Positions 25,101 through 39,504 of a stretch of 64,000 nt of DNA are shown here, one piece after another. The position numbers and the translations under genes were made by a program. The notes beneath the pieces are model-generated. The model saw only the letters and a list, made by a program, of their open reading frames with translations. It had not been told where the DNA came from and made no database searches. This DNA is from Hypomyces perniciosus (lineage: Eukaryota; Ascomycota; Sordariomycetes; Hypocreales; Hypocreaceae), in the NCBI GenBank assembly GCA_008477525.1, contig SPDT01000004.1, forward strand, positions 3,658,001 through 3,722,000. Reading direction: 5' to 3'. The first letter of the stretch is position 1. Every line of letters starts with the position of its first letter.

Positions 25101-26442
25101 TCAACTGCTCGTGACTCAGTTATACGACCCGGAAATCGAGGTTTGCTCAACTGCCGTCAAGATTCTTGAGAAGGCGTGCAACAGAAAGGCCTACCTAGCT
25201 TACATCGTCGAATGCCGACCCGCCCTAGACCATCTTGGCGAGATCGGTGCACCACTTTTGTTGCGGTTCCTGTCCACATCGATTGGATATCATTACTTGG
25301 ACGGGTTGGATTATATCAGCAATGAAATGGACGATTGGTTCCTGGGCAGAAACGATTCCTATGTCAATGTCATTGAGGCTAGTTTAGCGAGGGCCTTTCT
25401 TCTTTCGGATTCGGATGACCAGAACCACCGGATGAGCATATTCGAGGAGAATGAAGCAGAGACCGAATTCCATGACAACCACGTGCCGCCACACTTTTAC
25501 AGAGAGCTGACTCGAACACAAGAGGGTTGCAGGCTGCTGAGCGACAAAGGCCACTTTGAAGAATTCGCCAACACCATTCGAGAGCATGGCATGCAGTCCG
25601 AGGACCCTGAATTGATCACCAAGGTGAAGGGCTGCTTGTGGGCTGTCGGAAATGTTGGGTCGATGGAGCCCGGTGCCCCTTTCTTGGAGTCTACCGATAT
25701 GGTCGAGCAGATTATCAGGATCGCGGAAACGCATGAAGTCATGAGTCTCCGAGGAACAGCATTCTTTGTTTTGGGCCTGATTTCCCGCTCAACACATGGA
25801 CTTGAGATTCTCTCTGAACACGGTTGGGACGCGAACACGACATTGATGGGAGCCTCGCTTGGCTTCTGTATTCCCACCAATCTGTCCAAATTGTTCTCGC
25901 TAAGTCCTTGGAAACATGAAACGATTACGTCCATCACTCTTCCGGAGAGTCAGCGTACCATCAAGGAACAGCCTCCCGCTCGTCCAGCGCGTCCACCACT
26001 GGAGCTATCGGAAATGCCCCCACTTCTCAACGACGCAGCCGTTACTGAACGGCTCCTCGAGCTCATTGTTGACCTCGGAAACACGGTTCTGTACAAGAAA
26101 GCCGTTACAGAGATACAGAAGCTCAGATCACGCAAGCCCAGTGCTTTCAGGAGCGCAGAGTTCTTCAAGAAAGTGATGGGCTTGATGGAGTGGAATCACT
26201 ACAGGCTCGGCGTCCGTAGAATGGTCATCGACCTCTTTGAGAAGAATGTTATGCGGCAAATTGTATTTGATGAGGAAGAGAATGAAAGCAGCGATGACGG
26301 CGGCGGGCACGTGGAAGACGACAATGGCGAGGGCAGTTCGGGTGATGATAGGACTGAGAGGCAACGAAGCATAAGCGAGCCTACGGATTTGGCACCCGAT
26401 TTGATCCCTACGCCATTGCAACTATGGCGAGAAAGAACATGA
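22172..26442 (+). CDS. AVO3: TORC2 subunit Rictor/Ste16 (Avo3/Tsc11, pianissimo family)
   Basis: Two exons, 22172-23127 and 23178-26442, with a 50-base intron give 1406 residues. The join reads LVIRIIRSLNNYRKADVERE. A Ser/Gln-rich N-terminus is followed by an HR1-like coiled coil (about 113-180, HTLAVLRDKLNREMKIKEGSENML). The Rictor N-terminal helical-repeat domain comes next (ESREVVAAGYRATRYAISD, VRAFLDVKGG, EFRSIRSLIMSMLLPNP), then the middle domain (NWENIMKVIDGPLQVGKRLEEAIKASKFMKR, YPMFSKDRLTDTLCAGYFPMLG). The C-terminal repeats include KGCLWAVGNVGSMEPGAPFL and LRGTAFFVLGLISRSTHG. The last 60 residues are acidic and Ser-rich. Rictor scaffolds TOR complex 2, which phosphorylates AGC kinases such as Ypk1 and controls actin and plasma-membrane homeostasis. 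No missing domain is apparent. Confidence 0.95.
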
Positions 26443-27224
26443 AAACGTTTTGCTAGCCTACAGCAGTGCTGGGCAGGAAGACGAAAACATGGAAAGTTAG
26501 GTGTGGCACACAACGACGGCATCTACTATTCAACATGCCCACAGATACGACACGACACGACCAGCTAGGGAGAATGTGTTGAGGAGTTTACGGCCAATAC
26601 ATCTTTTCATACGCTATATACATATATATATCCTTTTTCTCTTGTTTTTACGGATGGGGCTGGGTCACATGGAATATACCGGGGATATTCGGCTCGGAGC
26701 TTTCGGCGCGGGCGGTCCATTAGTTCTGGCGCTGGGGGGCTTGGTCCATGGAAGGGGTGAGGAGGGCGGCCTTTTATTGTTGCTGTTGCTTAGTTGCTGC
26801 TGTTTTTTGAGTCTAGTCTTGTATTTGAGGACCATCTGGGTGTTTGCGTAGGTAGGAAAATGCCACTTCTTTTGACTGAACTGCTTTGAAGGTTGGTGAG
26901 GTGTGTGAGGTGGGAGGAGTTCTAGCATTATGTAGTGGTAATGATTCTATGTGGAAGAAGTTGTGAAGTATTAAGTATTAAGAGTAGTTGTCAGCGCTTT
27001 CACAACTTCTATAGATAGTATATAGTATCTAAACGGTTGCGGTGCCAAGGTGCGTATACATAGGTAAACACATTAATGACGAAACTCCCTCCACTACGTC
27101 CGATTATAACCGACGCCGCCCGTGGATCTCTGTCTGAGCGAAATTCGGAGCTCCATTAACACCCGTTTCTCATTTCACATATCCGCAAAATAGCAATTGA
27201 ACTCGAGACTTAAAGTCCGGCATT
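26443..27224. other. Intergenic, Rictor 3' flank and THI20 promoter
   Basis: 782 bases with no supported gene. There is a TATATACATATATATATCC tract near 26615 and CTGTTGCTG-type repeats near 26778. I looked for conserved TPP-riboswitch sequences and did not recognise any. Confidence 0.45.
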
Positions 27225-29451
27225 ATGGTCCAAGGCAGAGTGCTGGTGATTGCCGGCTCCGACTGCTCCGGCGGGGCGTATGTTTCTATTTTCCTTTTCT
27301 CTCAGGTCTCTCATGCGTCATATGCGGCATCAGGATTAGTCCTCTTTCTGAGTGCTGTTCTGTATAATGGGGTGAAATGAGTTAATACAAGCTGACGTTT
27401 TGATACTTGGGATGGACAATGTAGTGGCCTAGAGGCAGATCAAAAAGTCCTTGCTGCGCATGGATGCTACGCCATGACGGCGACGACAGCCCTGACGGTG
27501 CAGAACACAAAGGGCGTTACCAGGGTCCATGTCGTTCCGTCAGAGTTTGTAGGACGACAGATTGAAGCGTGCATTGAGGATATTGGCGTTGATGTTGTAA
27601 AGACTGGTAAGTCTGCTGATGAAAATAAGAGAAGAGCAGAGACAGGGAGGCTAATATGTGTGGGATAGGAATGCTGGCTGCGGCAGAAACCATTGAGATT
27701 ATCGCAAAGTTGATTGTCAAGTACAAAGTCCCAGTATTAGTGGTCGATCCGGTAACAGGCACTCTGGTCTTGATGTAAGCTGGATGGCGGTTCTTGGGCT
27801 GACGAGGAGGCTAGGTTATGGTCTCAACATCTGGCGCGCAACTCCTCCCCCACGAAGCCATCGACGAACTCACCCGGCATCTCCTCCCGCATACCACGCT
27901 TCTCACGCCGAACATCCCCGAGGCTAATCTCCTCCTCTCTCAAAATGGGGAATCAGCACCGTCTATCCAGTCCGTGAGCGATGTAGAGGCCGTAGGTCGC
28001 AAGATTCAGGCCCTGGGGCCGAAGTGGGTGCTCGTGAAGGGAGGGCATGCACCCTTCCGCAAGGATTTCATAGTAGCAAAGGAGAAGGGTGAGAGGGAGG
28101 TTGTAGTGGATGTGTTGGTTGGACCAGAGGGGAGTGTGGTCCGGGTGGTGAGTCCGTGGCAGGAGAGTACGAGTACGCATGGGACGGGGTGTTCGTTGGC
28201 TTGTAAGTGGGATCTAGGAGATGCTAGTGAAGTGTTTTCTGAAGCTGATGGGATGGTGTAGCGGCGATTGCAGCGCGGCTGGCTCAGGGGGCGGATATCC
28301 CGAGTGCAGTCCGGGCAGCGTGTCGATATATCGAGGGTGGAATCAGGACGGCGCCGGAGTTGGGGAGTGGGAATGGGCCGCTGGATCATTTCCACTCGAC
28401 ATACACACTGCCTTTCTCTCGGTGAGTTATCATCGAACTACGGGGACTACGATTCTGTGGATTGGTAGGATATAGGACTGACATTGGTGATAGGGGCTAC
28501 TTTGTCGAGTATCTACTCGAACGTCCTGATGTTAAGGACGTATGGAAGACATTTGTCCATCATCCATTCGTCATGGCCCTAGGAAATGGAACATTGCCAC
28601 TAGAGTCGTTCAAAGGGTACATTATCCAGGACTATCTCTATCTTGTAAGTTGCAATTGCGCGAGACTTTTTGTGTGGGCGAAGAGCTCATCGTGTTCAGA
28701 TTCACTTCTCGCGGGCCAATGCCCTGGCGGCGTACAAATCAAAGAACATTGACGACATATCAAAGGCGAGCATATCCTCACTCACCATTCAGAACATGCC
28801 CACTGACGTTATTGTAATTGCAGGCAAATGAGATTATCGGACACATCGCTCACGAGATGAAGCTGCACATCAACTACTGCAAGTCCTTTGGAATCTCAGA
28901 ATCCGAGATCCAAGCTACAGAAGAACACCAAGGTATTTCTACCCATCTGTATCCTATCTTTGACTTGCTTCAGCTCATGCGCTCATCTTAACCCCAGCCT
29001 GCACCGCTTACACGCGATATGTCCTCGATGTCGGCCAAAGCGAAGATTGGCTAGCTCTGCAGATAGCCCTGGCTCCGTGTATATTGGGCTACGGCGCCGT
29101 TGCCACCATGTTGCATGCGCACGCCGACACGAAACGGGACGGCAACACGTATTGGCCATGGATTGAGAATTACGCTGCAGACGATTATGTTGAGGCGGTG
29201 CGGTTGGATCGCGGTACGTTGCTCTTCGGTTGGGCTTTTTTTTTTCCTTTTCTTGGCTGACCTGAGTAAATGGTTGTAGAGATGCTGGAGAAGAATGTGC
29301 AACTGCAGTCACCGAGTAGGATAGAGGAGTTCGTCAAGATCTTTATCCATGCTACAAAGGTAAGGAGGGCCACGATGATTGTTGTAAGGGGGTTACTGAC
29401 AGATCGATTTAGATGGAGATTGGCTTTTGGGAAATGTTTCCATCTCAATAA
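27225..29451 (+). CDS. THI20: Bifunctional HMP/HMP-P kinase and TenA-like thiaminase II (Thi20 type)
   Basis: Eleven exons: 27225-27277, 27425-27606, 27669-27751, 27815-28202, 28262-28421, 28494-28644, 28700-28765, 28824-28932, 28998-29213, 29280-29359, 29413-29451. The product is 508 residues and every join keeps frame. Residues 1 to about 280 are the ThiD domain, which phosphorylates hydroxymethylpyrimidine twice. Its motifs are AGSDCSGGAGLEADQK, YAMTATTALTVQNT, VDPVMVSTSG, LTPNIPEA and THGTGCSLASAIA. The rest is a TenA domain (FVHHPFVMALGNGTLP, YIIQDYLYLIHFSRANALA, HEMKLHINYC, TAYTRYVLDVG, YAADDYVEAV, FIHATKMEIGFWEMF) that recycles the pyrimidine of degraded thiamine. The Cys in LHINYCKSF is at the nucleophile position of TenA. 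Cytosolic thiamine pathway. Intron 7 is GC-AG. Confidence 0.94.
28766..28823 (+). other. GC-AG intron in THI20
   Basis: The donor is AAG|GCGAGC and the acceptor TTGCAG|GCA. It joins DDISK to ANEIIGHIAHE in phase 0. No GT donor nearby keeps the TenA frame. Confidence 0.75.
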
Positions 29452-29831
29452 GCGGTAGTCACTTGCGTGGCTGTCAATATAAATAAATTTCTCTCTCTAT
29501 TGGTTGAGCCTTGTGCGTTGTCGAGGGGTAATCAGAGATGCCTCTCATTGACGATGGAGATTCTCCTTTCTATTCTGTTCTATCACGCTTCTAGAATCCC
29601 TTTCTGGTACCACCTTGCTCGCAGCTGCAGGTAACGACAACCTCCAGTCAGTCAACATTCTCCTCGGGGCAGAGACACAAGTTAATGTTATTATGGGATC
29701 GGGATGGCACAGCCTTTAGCATTGAGTATCCCATGGCAATTCTGAAATTAAACCAGAACACCCCTTGTCAGATGTTACTATTCTAGACTTTTACCACAGT
29801 TCCAAACCATTACTACCACTCTCCTAACTCT
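29452..29831. other. Convergent 3' flanks of THI20 and the membrane-protein gene
   Basis: 380 bases. An AATAAATT-type polyadenylation signal lies near 29483. Nothing else is seen. Confidence 0.4.
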
Positions 29832-31566
29832 TTACTTCCTGCCCTTCTCTTCTTCCCCCTTAGACTCATCGCCACTAACATTGCTACCCAGTGTTTCGAC
29901 ATCAACCCGTCGCGGCTCCTCCCCATCCGGCATCATCATATCGAGACCCGGCGAAGGTGGCAATCCCGGTACAGGCGGGGCTTCGTCCCCCCCAGCTGCG
30001 GCTTCAGCAGCGCGTTGCTCCGCTCGCTTAACCCGTCCGACTTGTTGTTTAACCCACGAATTTACAGTGCGGTATCGTGGAGGCGAGTCCTCCGATGCGA
30101 CAGTGTACACCGTGTCCCCGTTCCGTGGGTCTTCGGCTGCGGCGCTGGTGGTGTTGCGAGCTTCGGTGATGCTCGCGAGTGTAGTAGGTTCGACGACTCT
30201 GGTGCGTGGGGGCTTGGTTACTGCTGCGGAGGGAGGGATGAGGAAGTCCCCGTCGCCGAACCCGGATGATAGAGAGGAGATTTCGCTAAGGCGGTAGGGT
30301 ACATCGGTGTCCTTTGGAAGGGGAGTGTTGTTCAGTTGAGCTTCCTCAGTAGAGGCATCATTGGCAGCTGCTGTTACTACTACTGCTGGTGGAGCCGTTG
30401 GGGATGGTAATGGAGGAATAAGCATGTCCGGAGCAAGGAGATCAGGCATAGACTCGCGAGGCAATGGCTTCCTAATAACCATGCCGTATGAGTTAATCCT
30501 GACCTTCTCCTGTGGCCCTTGGGACTTTTCATTCCAGACACCAGCCGCCGTAGCTGCGGCTGCGTGTTTCTCGTTGGCAAAGAAGTCATCCGAGTGCGAA
30601 TCGTCGTCATCAAGGTTGGTCCAGCCCCGGGAGTTAGAGGAGTTGCTCTCCTTGAAGAAGGGGACTTTGTTTCTGAGGTTTCTTAAGACCCGGCGAGGAC
30701 CTTTGGATGTGCGCTGGAAGAAGTTGGTTTGCCAGACGCTGTACCGGCGGGCGGACTTTTTATCTGAGGAGCGCCAGACGAACCATGCCAGGGCTATGAG
30801 GATGATGGCACCAACTGGATGCGACTTAGTTGTGGTCAAGACAAGACGAGGGCTTGAAAGACTTACCAATTGAGCCAGAGGCAATCAAGGCCTTTTCTCT
30901 TGGATTCATTCCCGCAGGACGGGCAAGTTCCGCACCATCTCGGGCCGCTGTTGCAATCGCCTTCGGAGCACTGGTCGTTTGACTGGCCAGAGTCGTAGAT
31001 GGTACTACTGGAGTCTCATTGGGAGCCCTCCTGGGTACATCAGTAGAGTACGCCGCATCAGCAGTCGTGAAGGTGGCAAACGACAGCGTAGACGTGCTGG
31101 TCACAGCCCTGGTAGGCTGAGCGGGCGCCACGACTTGAGGGCTATCCGGAGCATCTGTATACTCCGGCAGCGCCGCAGTGAGGGTGATTCGAGGTCTTCG
31201 TACGGTAGAATCATCTCCAGGAGGCGGGATCAGTGTCTTTGGTGGAGGTGGCAGGAGAGACGATTTCGCGGGCGGCGCCTCGGTACCAGGGCCCTTCCCG
31301 GGCTCTGATTCATCTGACGAGTCCGAATCATTGGAGTTGTCAGAGTCATCGGGCACCCGAGAAGCAGCGTCAGATTCGTCCCTCCGGAACAGCTCATCGA
31401 CTTTGAAGTTGCTGCCATGTGGTAATCTCTTCCTCCGCTGAATTCCATGTTGGTCATTCTCAATCTCTTCCTCGCTCTCATAGCCTCTTGCCCAGTGTGG
31501 GAAGTCGACGGCGGACCGCCATCGCAAGGCCGATTTACGCCGTCCTGCCTCAGCTGCTGGTGCCAT
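29832..31566 (-). CDS. Single-pass membrane protein of unknown function
   Basis: Two minus-strand exons, 31566-30867 and 30814-29832, give 560 residues. I chose the ATG at 31566 because the longer frame would need a non-ATG start. No family is recognised. The first 233 residues are hydrophilic: a basic start (GRRKSALRWRS), an acidic Ser run (DNSNDSDSSDESEPG), then Pro/Thr/Ser-rich sequence like an extracellular stalk. One membrane segment sits right on the splice junction (ALIASGSIGVGAIILIALAW, about 224-246), followed by a stop-transfer WRSSDKKSARR. The other 310 residues are a low-complexity tail (SRGWTNLDDDDSHSDDFF; SYGMVIRKPLPRESMPDLL). There is no clear N-terminal signal peptide. The layout resembles fungal Mid2/Wsc-like or TM-anchored wall sensors, but that is analogy only. 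Confidence 0.7.
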
Positions 31567-34187
31567 GGCTCTCTCCTCCCACGTCCCTCCTCTCAAACCC
31601 GGGAAGTGCTGCTGCTATGTGACACTGCGCTGAACGTGCTTCTCTGCTAGTTCATGGTTCACACTTTGAGTGGTTGATCCCAGGGAACGGATGTGAAATG
31701 AGTGTTGTAGATGTTTCTCGACAAGGATATCAGAGATGTATGGCAAGGATATCTTATTCCTCGCAGAGGAACCAAACCCGGCAAGAATGAATGCAATACT
31801 AGTAAGAAGATAACGTCTAAAGATCCTGCCTTTTACTTTCAACGAAAGTATCGAAATGAATAAGGTTTGTATGGAAACGAAGGATCAACAAAGATCTGAC
31901 TTTCGCGAGTCAGGATATTACGAGAAGAAGAAGGATTGGGAGAAGAATGATTGGGAAAAGAAGAGGATCAAAACATCTAGAACATCATAAGAAAAGCTGT
32001 AACAAGAAAAGAGAAATGTTCATCGTGGGGCCGCTCTGTGACAGGATAGATAGTCTCAGTAAAGATGCATAAACTTAAGTCTTTCCGCATGAAGATCAAG
32101 CCTCAAGGGGGCTTACATGCTTGGCATTTTCCCGCCCAGATACGTGGCACAGATGCTCTCATCCCCCCTTCTTGGTCGGCATTTGATCGGTCTTTGGGGG
32201 CGTATGATTCTGGGAGGGGCCCTTTCTCATGATCGAGTTTGAAGTGCACGGGAGATGTGGCGTGACAGAGGAGGAGATAGGTGACCTAGACTTCAGGCCC
32301 CGGTCACTGAATCAAAACATGGAAGAGTTTTCCCTGTAGTATATAGCCGCAGGAGGGTGTGAGAGTGGTTTCCATGACACAGATGAGACATAGTTTGTGG
32401 CGATGCCAGAGCGTCATAGCGACGGCGACGGCGACGGCGACGGCGAAAGGTCCACTATACTGCGTTGAAGCGCGATTTTGAAATGCGGAGAGGGTTCGGT
32501 TGGTCAATACCAAAAAAGAGGTGCGACAAGGAGATGCAAGAGATGTGTTGTTGAAAGGTTTCAGGTTATCTATTTGGAGATGGTCTGACACGTATCGGCA
32601 AACCAGGGGTTGTAACCCTCCTGTCTGTTCTTCTGGCAAAACCAAGAGTCCCCTGCGTTTAGCGCAAAAAAAAAACGTGTATAAAGATGGTCTTTAAGTA
32701 GAGTTTTGCCAAGGCATCTATGTTTTACAAATCGTCGTAGAGACGGGATGCCATGGCTGTGGAAGCACGGAGGGCATAAACCGTTAGGTATACAGAGATG
32801 GGATGGTAAACACAAGTTATAGATGCTCATCATTCCTGTCTTTTACAGCAGTCTCGGCCGTCTCTATGGATTATCAATCGTCAAAAACATCTGAAGATTA
32901 TTCGCTAGGAACTCCAAGTAGGATTTACATGGAATAGATACGGAAGCACGGACATATTGGCGCCATCACCAGACATCTCAACATCTCATCCCACGCCATG
33001 CCGCAGCCAAAATATCTCCAGATAAGGAACGTGGTTACTAAATCCTACTGATCAACTTTTTTTGATATAAGTTCAAATATATTAAGATATATGGGGAACC
33101 AAAACAGGTAAAGTTGTTTTAAAAGCCATCACGAGAATCATCACCTTGGCTCACCTCCCATCCTAGCCATCCAAGATCTGATCGGTGTCGTAGCGGCTCA
33201 ATTACCTCGCCTACAGACGTATCGGGATTTACAGTGGCTGATGGCTCTTAGAAGACCAAAAGGCAGGCGAACGGCTCCCATTTCGTGGCATGTATCAGGC
33301 TTGTTCTGAAGCCAACTACAGAGCCAACCCCTATAAGCTGACATGTGAAGGGGCTTATCACAACCACCTGGATAGCTGTAAATACACTCAATCACGGAAC
33401 ACACATCATCGAGATCTGGATCTACAGGAACACCCTGTTCCCGGGATGAGATAATGCGCAGCCCACATGCAAAAGCTTGTCATCAACCGCACTCTTCCTA
33501 TCCTAACCGATACCCCAGAACCTTGTCGTATTTTACGGGTCTCCCCAGAATATTCCGATACAGCTTGCCGGCAAGAACAAAAAGTAGTAATAGTATTCAG
33601 CATCAGAGAGGGCCGTTAACTGGAGGAGCCTCGGCATGTGCTGGCTACGGGAGTATCCGAAAAGCGAGGCATACCGAGATGGCGGGCCAGGCCGGATGAT
33701 AACGGAGGAACGGAGTGACTGAGGCTCAGCGTTTATTGTCGTGCCCACAACACGTCAGAATTGGCCTTTGTTAACCTTCCAGTAAACATATCAAGGCCTC
33801 AAAGGAGAAATATGTATGTTATCCATGCGTATCTGTAAAACTTCTGCCTTCTTATCATCGACTTTGATAACAGCACTAGGAAAGCTGAAGTGGGCGCTTG
33901 CTCCAATCAATTCTGCGTCATTAAATTTTTTTTAATAGACGAATCGGGGGAAAAAACCAATTCGTCAATCCGTCAGCGTCATTCGCCTTTTTTCCCTTGC
34001 CCTAGCTCTTCGGCCCAAAAAAAACATCATTTTGAAGCTTCAAGTTTCAACCCTAGCACACTCTAAACTGCTTTTGCGCGCCATTTGATCATTCTTTGAA
34101 AATACTTAACATCTCTGTTTTCTTTTGCTGTTATTGCGACGTTCCTCCTCCGCGTTGAAGGTGGCCGGAATCGGTGTTCCGAAGCAA
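31567..34187. other. Intergenic, 2.6 kb
   Basis: No gene is supported. Contents are a GGCGAC repeat (32419-32446), an AT-rich stretch near 33055-33110, and the NDE promoter and leader at the right end. Confidence 0.45.
32419..32446. repeat. (GCGACG)n hexanucleotide repeat
   Basis: About four and a half tandem copies of a GCGACG unit in non-coding DNA. Confidence 0.7.
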
Positions 34188-36062
34188 ATGGCTTCACCCG
34201 CCCAAGCTATGAGTGCCCTCGCAAGGGTTGGCCGATCAGGCCCCAATGGCGTTGTCGCATCAAGAGCTCTGTCTACAGCTTCAATGGCGACAATGCTGCG
34301 ATCTGCTACGAGACCGAGTGTTGCCATGAAGCTGGGCAACTCTGGTCGCATCGCCTTTCGACGAGCCTACGCCGATGAGGCACCAAAGCCCAAGCCTGGC
34401 AAGCTGCGAAGGACGTTCAGATGGGCATGGAGACTGACCTACCTCTCTACCATTGGACTTGTCGGCTTTACTGCCTTTACTGTCTATCAAGATCGACACC
34501 CTGACGAACAATACGAGCCCGATCCCAATAAGAAGACGCTGGTGATTCTTGGTAAGCGATATCGCAGCTCAATGCCCCTCCTGCGCGCGCGCATGTGAAT
34601 CATATCACTAACCATCATCAGGTACCGGCTGGGGCTCCGTCGCTCTTCTCAAGAAGCTCGATACCGAGAACTACAATGTCGTCGTCGTCTCTCCTCGCAA
34701 CTACTTCCTCTTCACCCCTCTGCTGCCCTCATGCACCACGGGCACCATCGAGCACCGCTCCATCATGGAGCCTGTCCGCGCTATCCTCCGTGGCAAGAAG
34801 GCCGCTGCCAAGTACTACGAAGCCGAAGCCACGTCCATCGACCCCGAGCGCAAGGTTGTCAGGATTGCCGACAACTCCGAGATCAAGGGTGCGACTTCGG
34901 AGACTGAGATTCCATATGATATGCTCGTCATTGGTGTTGGCGCGGAGAACGCAACATTCGGCATTCCCGGCGTGAGGGAGCACAGCTGCTTCCTGAAGGA
35001 GATTGGCGATGCCCAGCAGATTCGCAAGAAGATCATGGACTGTGTCGAGACGGCTGCCTTCAAGGGTCAGACTCCTGAGGAGGTGGACCGACTGATGCAT
35101 ATGGTCGTCGTTGGTGGTGGTCCCACCGGCGTTGAATTTGCTGGTGAACTCCAGGACTTCTTTGAGGAGGATATCAAGAAGCTGGTTCCCGAAATCAGCC
35201 CGCGCTTCAAGGTCACCCTCATCGAGGCTCTGCCCAATGTCCTCCCCTCTTTCTCCAAGACTCTGATTGACTACACCGAGAACACTCTCCGCGAGGAGAA
35301 GATTGACATCAAGACCAAGACTGTGGTCAAGAAGGTCACCGACAAGTCTGTTCTGGCTGAGGCTACCCGTCCCGACGGCTCCAAGGAGAGTGTTGAGATT
35401 CCCTACGGATTACTTGTCTGGGCTACCGGCAATGCTGTCCGCCCTATCATCAAGGACCTCATTTCCCAGATCCCTGCCCAGAGGGACTCACGCCGCGGTC
35501 TTGCCGTGAATGAGTACCTCGTCGTACAGGGCGCGCGCGACATCTGGGCTGTTGGCGACTGCGCCGTCGCCGGATACGCCCCCACTGCTCAGGTCGCCTC
35601 CCAGGAGGGCAGCTTCCTCGGCCGCCTGTTCAATAACATGGCCAAGACCGAGAACCACGAGGCTCGCATCCAGGAGTTGAGCAGCAAGCTGAACATTCAA
35701 GCTGGCAACTCGGCCGAGGCTGCCCAGGAAATTGAGCTTCTGGAGAGGCAGCTGAAGAAGATTCGGGACGTTAAGCCCTTCAAGTACAGCCACCAGGGCA
35801 GCCTGGCCTACATTGGCAGTGAGAAGGCCGTTGCAGATGTGAGCTGGTGGAACGGCAACCTTGCCACGGGCGGTAGCCTGACCTACTTGTTCTGGAGGAG
35901 CGCGTATCTGTCAATGTGCTTCAGCAGTAAGTTACATTTATCCCTAATGTTTACGTGTCTAGACCCATCTCAGCTAACATAATCACAGCGCGGAATCGCG
36001 TTCTGGTCCTCTTGGACTGGCTCAAGTCCAAGGCCTTTGGCCGTGACGTTTCCCGGGAGTAA
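34188..36062 (+). CDS. NDE1: External alternative (type II) NADH dehydrogenase
   Basis: Three exons, 34188-34551, 34622-35926 and 35989-36062, give 580 residues. The open frame extends upstream but without an ATG, so 34188 is the first usable start. The first 65 residues are a Ser/Arg/Ala-rich presequence (ARVGRSG, RSATRPSVAMKLG, RIAFRRAYADE), then a membrane-anchor helix (LTYLSTIGLVGFTAFTVY, about 85-103). The FAD-binding site is LVILGTGWGSVALLKKLD. The NADH-binding site is VVVGGGPTGVEFAGEL (about 283-298). ARDIWAVGDCAV is the second FAD motif. The C-terminal amphipathic membrane-binding helix is WLKSKAFGRDVS. No EF-hand insertion is visible, so it matches the calcium-independent Nde type. 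It passes electrons from NADH to ubiquinone without proton pumping. Which face of the inner membrane it uses is inferred from the anchor helix. Confidence 0.93.
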
Positions 36063-37065
36063 AAAAAAACGGATTGTGTAAAAACAGCGGCGAGCGGGCC
36101 GCACATTATACCACGAGCTAATGAATACTCATGTTTGTTTGCTTGTGGCGTCTGCTCTGCGTTATGGAGCAGACATGTTTCTCATGACATAGATCGGGCT
36201 TTTTAAAAACATACCTGGGCGGGACTAATAGACATGAAAACCGGGGTGAGGATGACGTTGCCTCTAAGGTTTCTTGTAACTTATGCTTGTTTTATCTGGT
36301 GCTGGGTGGGAGAACAGGACTCTCCCAGAAAGGGCGGAAATGTGAAATTTGGACAACCCCTATGCTTCCAGTGCCTTGTCCACTGTAACCTGTGACCTGC
36401 GAATGTGACCTGGTGTATTTCTTGGTCCCGTGTTCAGCTGTTGCCATCCAAGCTAAGGCCTAAATTGATTCACCATTTCCCGCTCTGCCTTGTGACTGAA
36501 CTATCAACACCAAAGACACTCCTCTCACAATCCAATAATACCCAAACGACATACTACCATCATAAAAAAACACAAGAGATAAAAATACCACGACCGCTGG
36601 ATTTAATACTAGAGGTTAAAAATCTGCTGTGAGTGAGCAAAGCACAGCCCTGCAGGGTAGGGACTTGAGCTGCAAAGTTGAACAGAACGCTTACCTCAGC
36701 AAGTCGCCACCACGCGGGTACGTACCTTCCTGCGCATTCGATTTTTTCTTCTTAGCGTCAAATAAATTGGCGAGGGAAGGAAAGGTGAAAAAAAAATTCA
36801 GGCGCAAACAGACATTGCCTCTGACTCTTCTTTTTTCCCTACTTTCAATCCTCCAAAACCTACACCCAACCTCATCCTCTCTGTCCCTGCACTCACTTTC
36901 TTTTCCATCACACCACAGAGGGATAAATCCATCGGATTCGCTGCAGTCTCGTCGTTTCGACGCGTCTCTTCTCCATCTCCCTTTTATTTCCCCCAAGAAG
37001 CGGCGAAACTGATAACCGCGTCCGATCTCTCAACCCCTTACGATCTACCCCTTCCTCAACTCAAG
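36063..37065. other. Intergenic, NDE 3' flank and DBP2 promoter
   Basis: 1.0 kb. The right third is C/T-rich, as in strongly expressed fungal genes, ending CCTCAACTCAAG before the DBP2 ATG. No gene is seen. Confidence 0.45.

Positions 37066-39504
<2,439 letters not shown>

Noticed and set aside
26443..27424. Possible TPP riboswitch near THI20
   Set aside because: No conserved TPP-aptamer sequence was recognised in the promoter, leader or first intron.
31567..31596. Ten-residue N-terminal extension of the membrane protein
   Set aside because: The start codon would be TTG; the ATG at 31566 is in frame directly after it.
34125..34187. Upstream extension of the NADH dehydrogenase frame
   Set aside because: It would require a TTG start; the ATG at 34188 is the first and already gives a full presequence.
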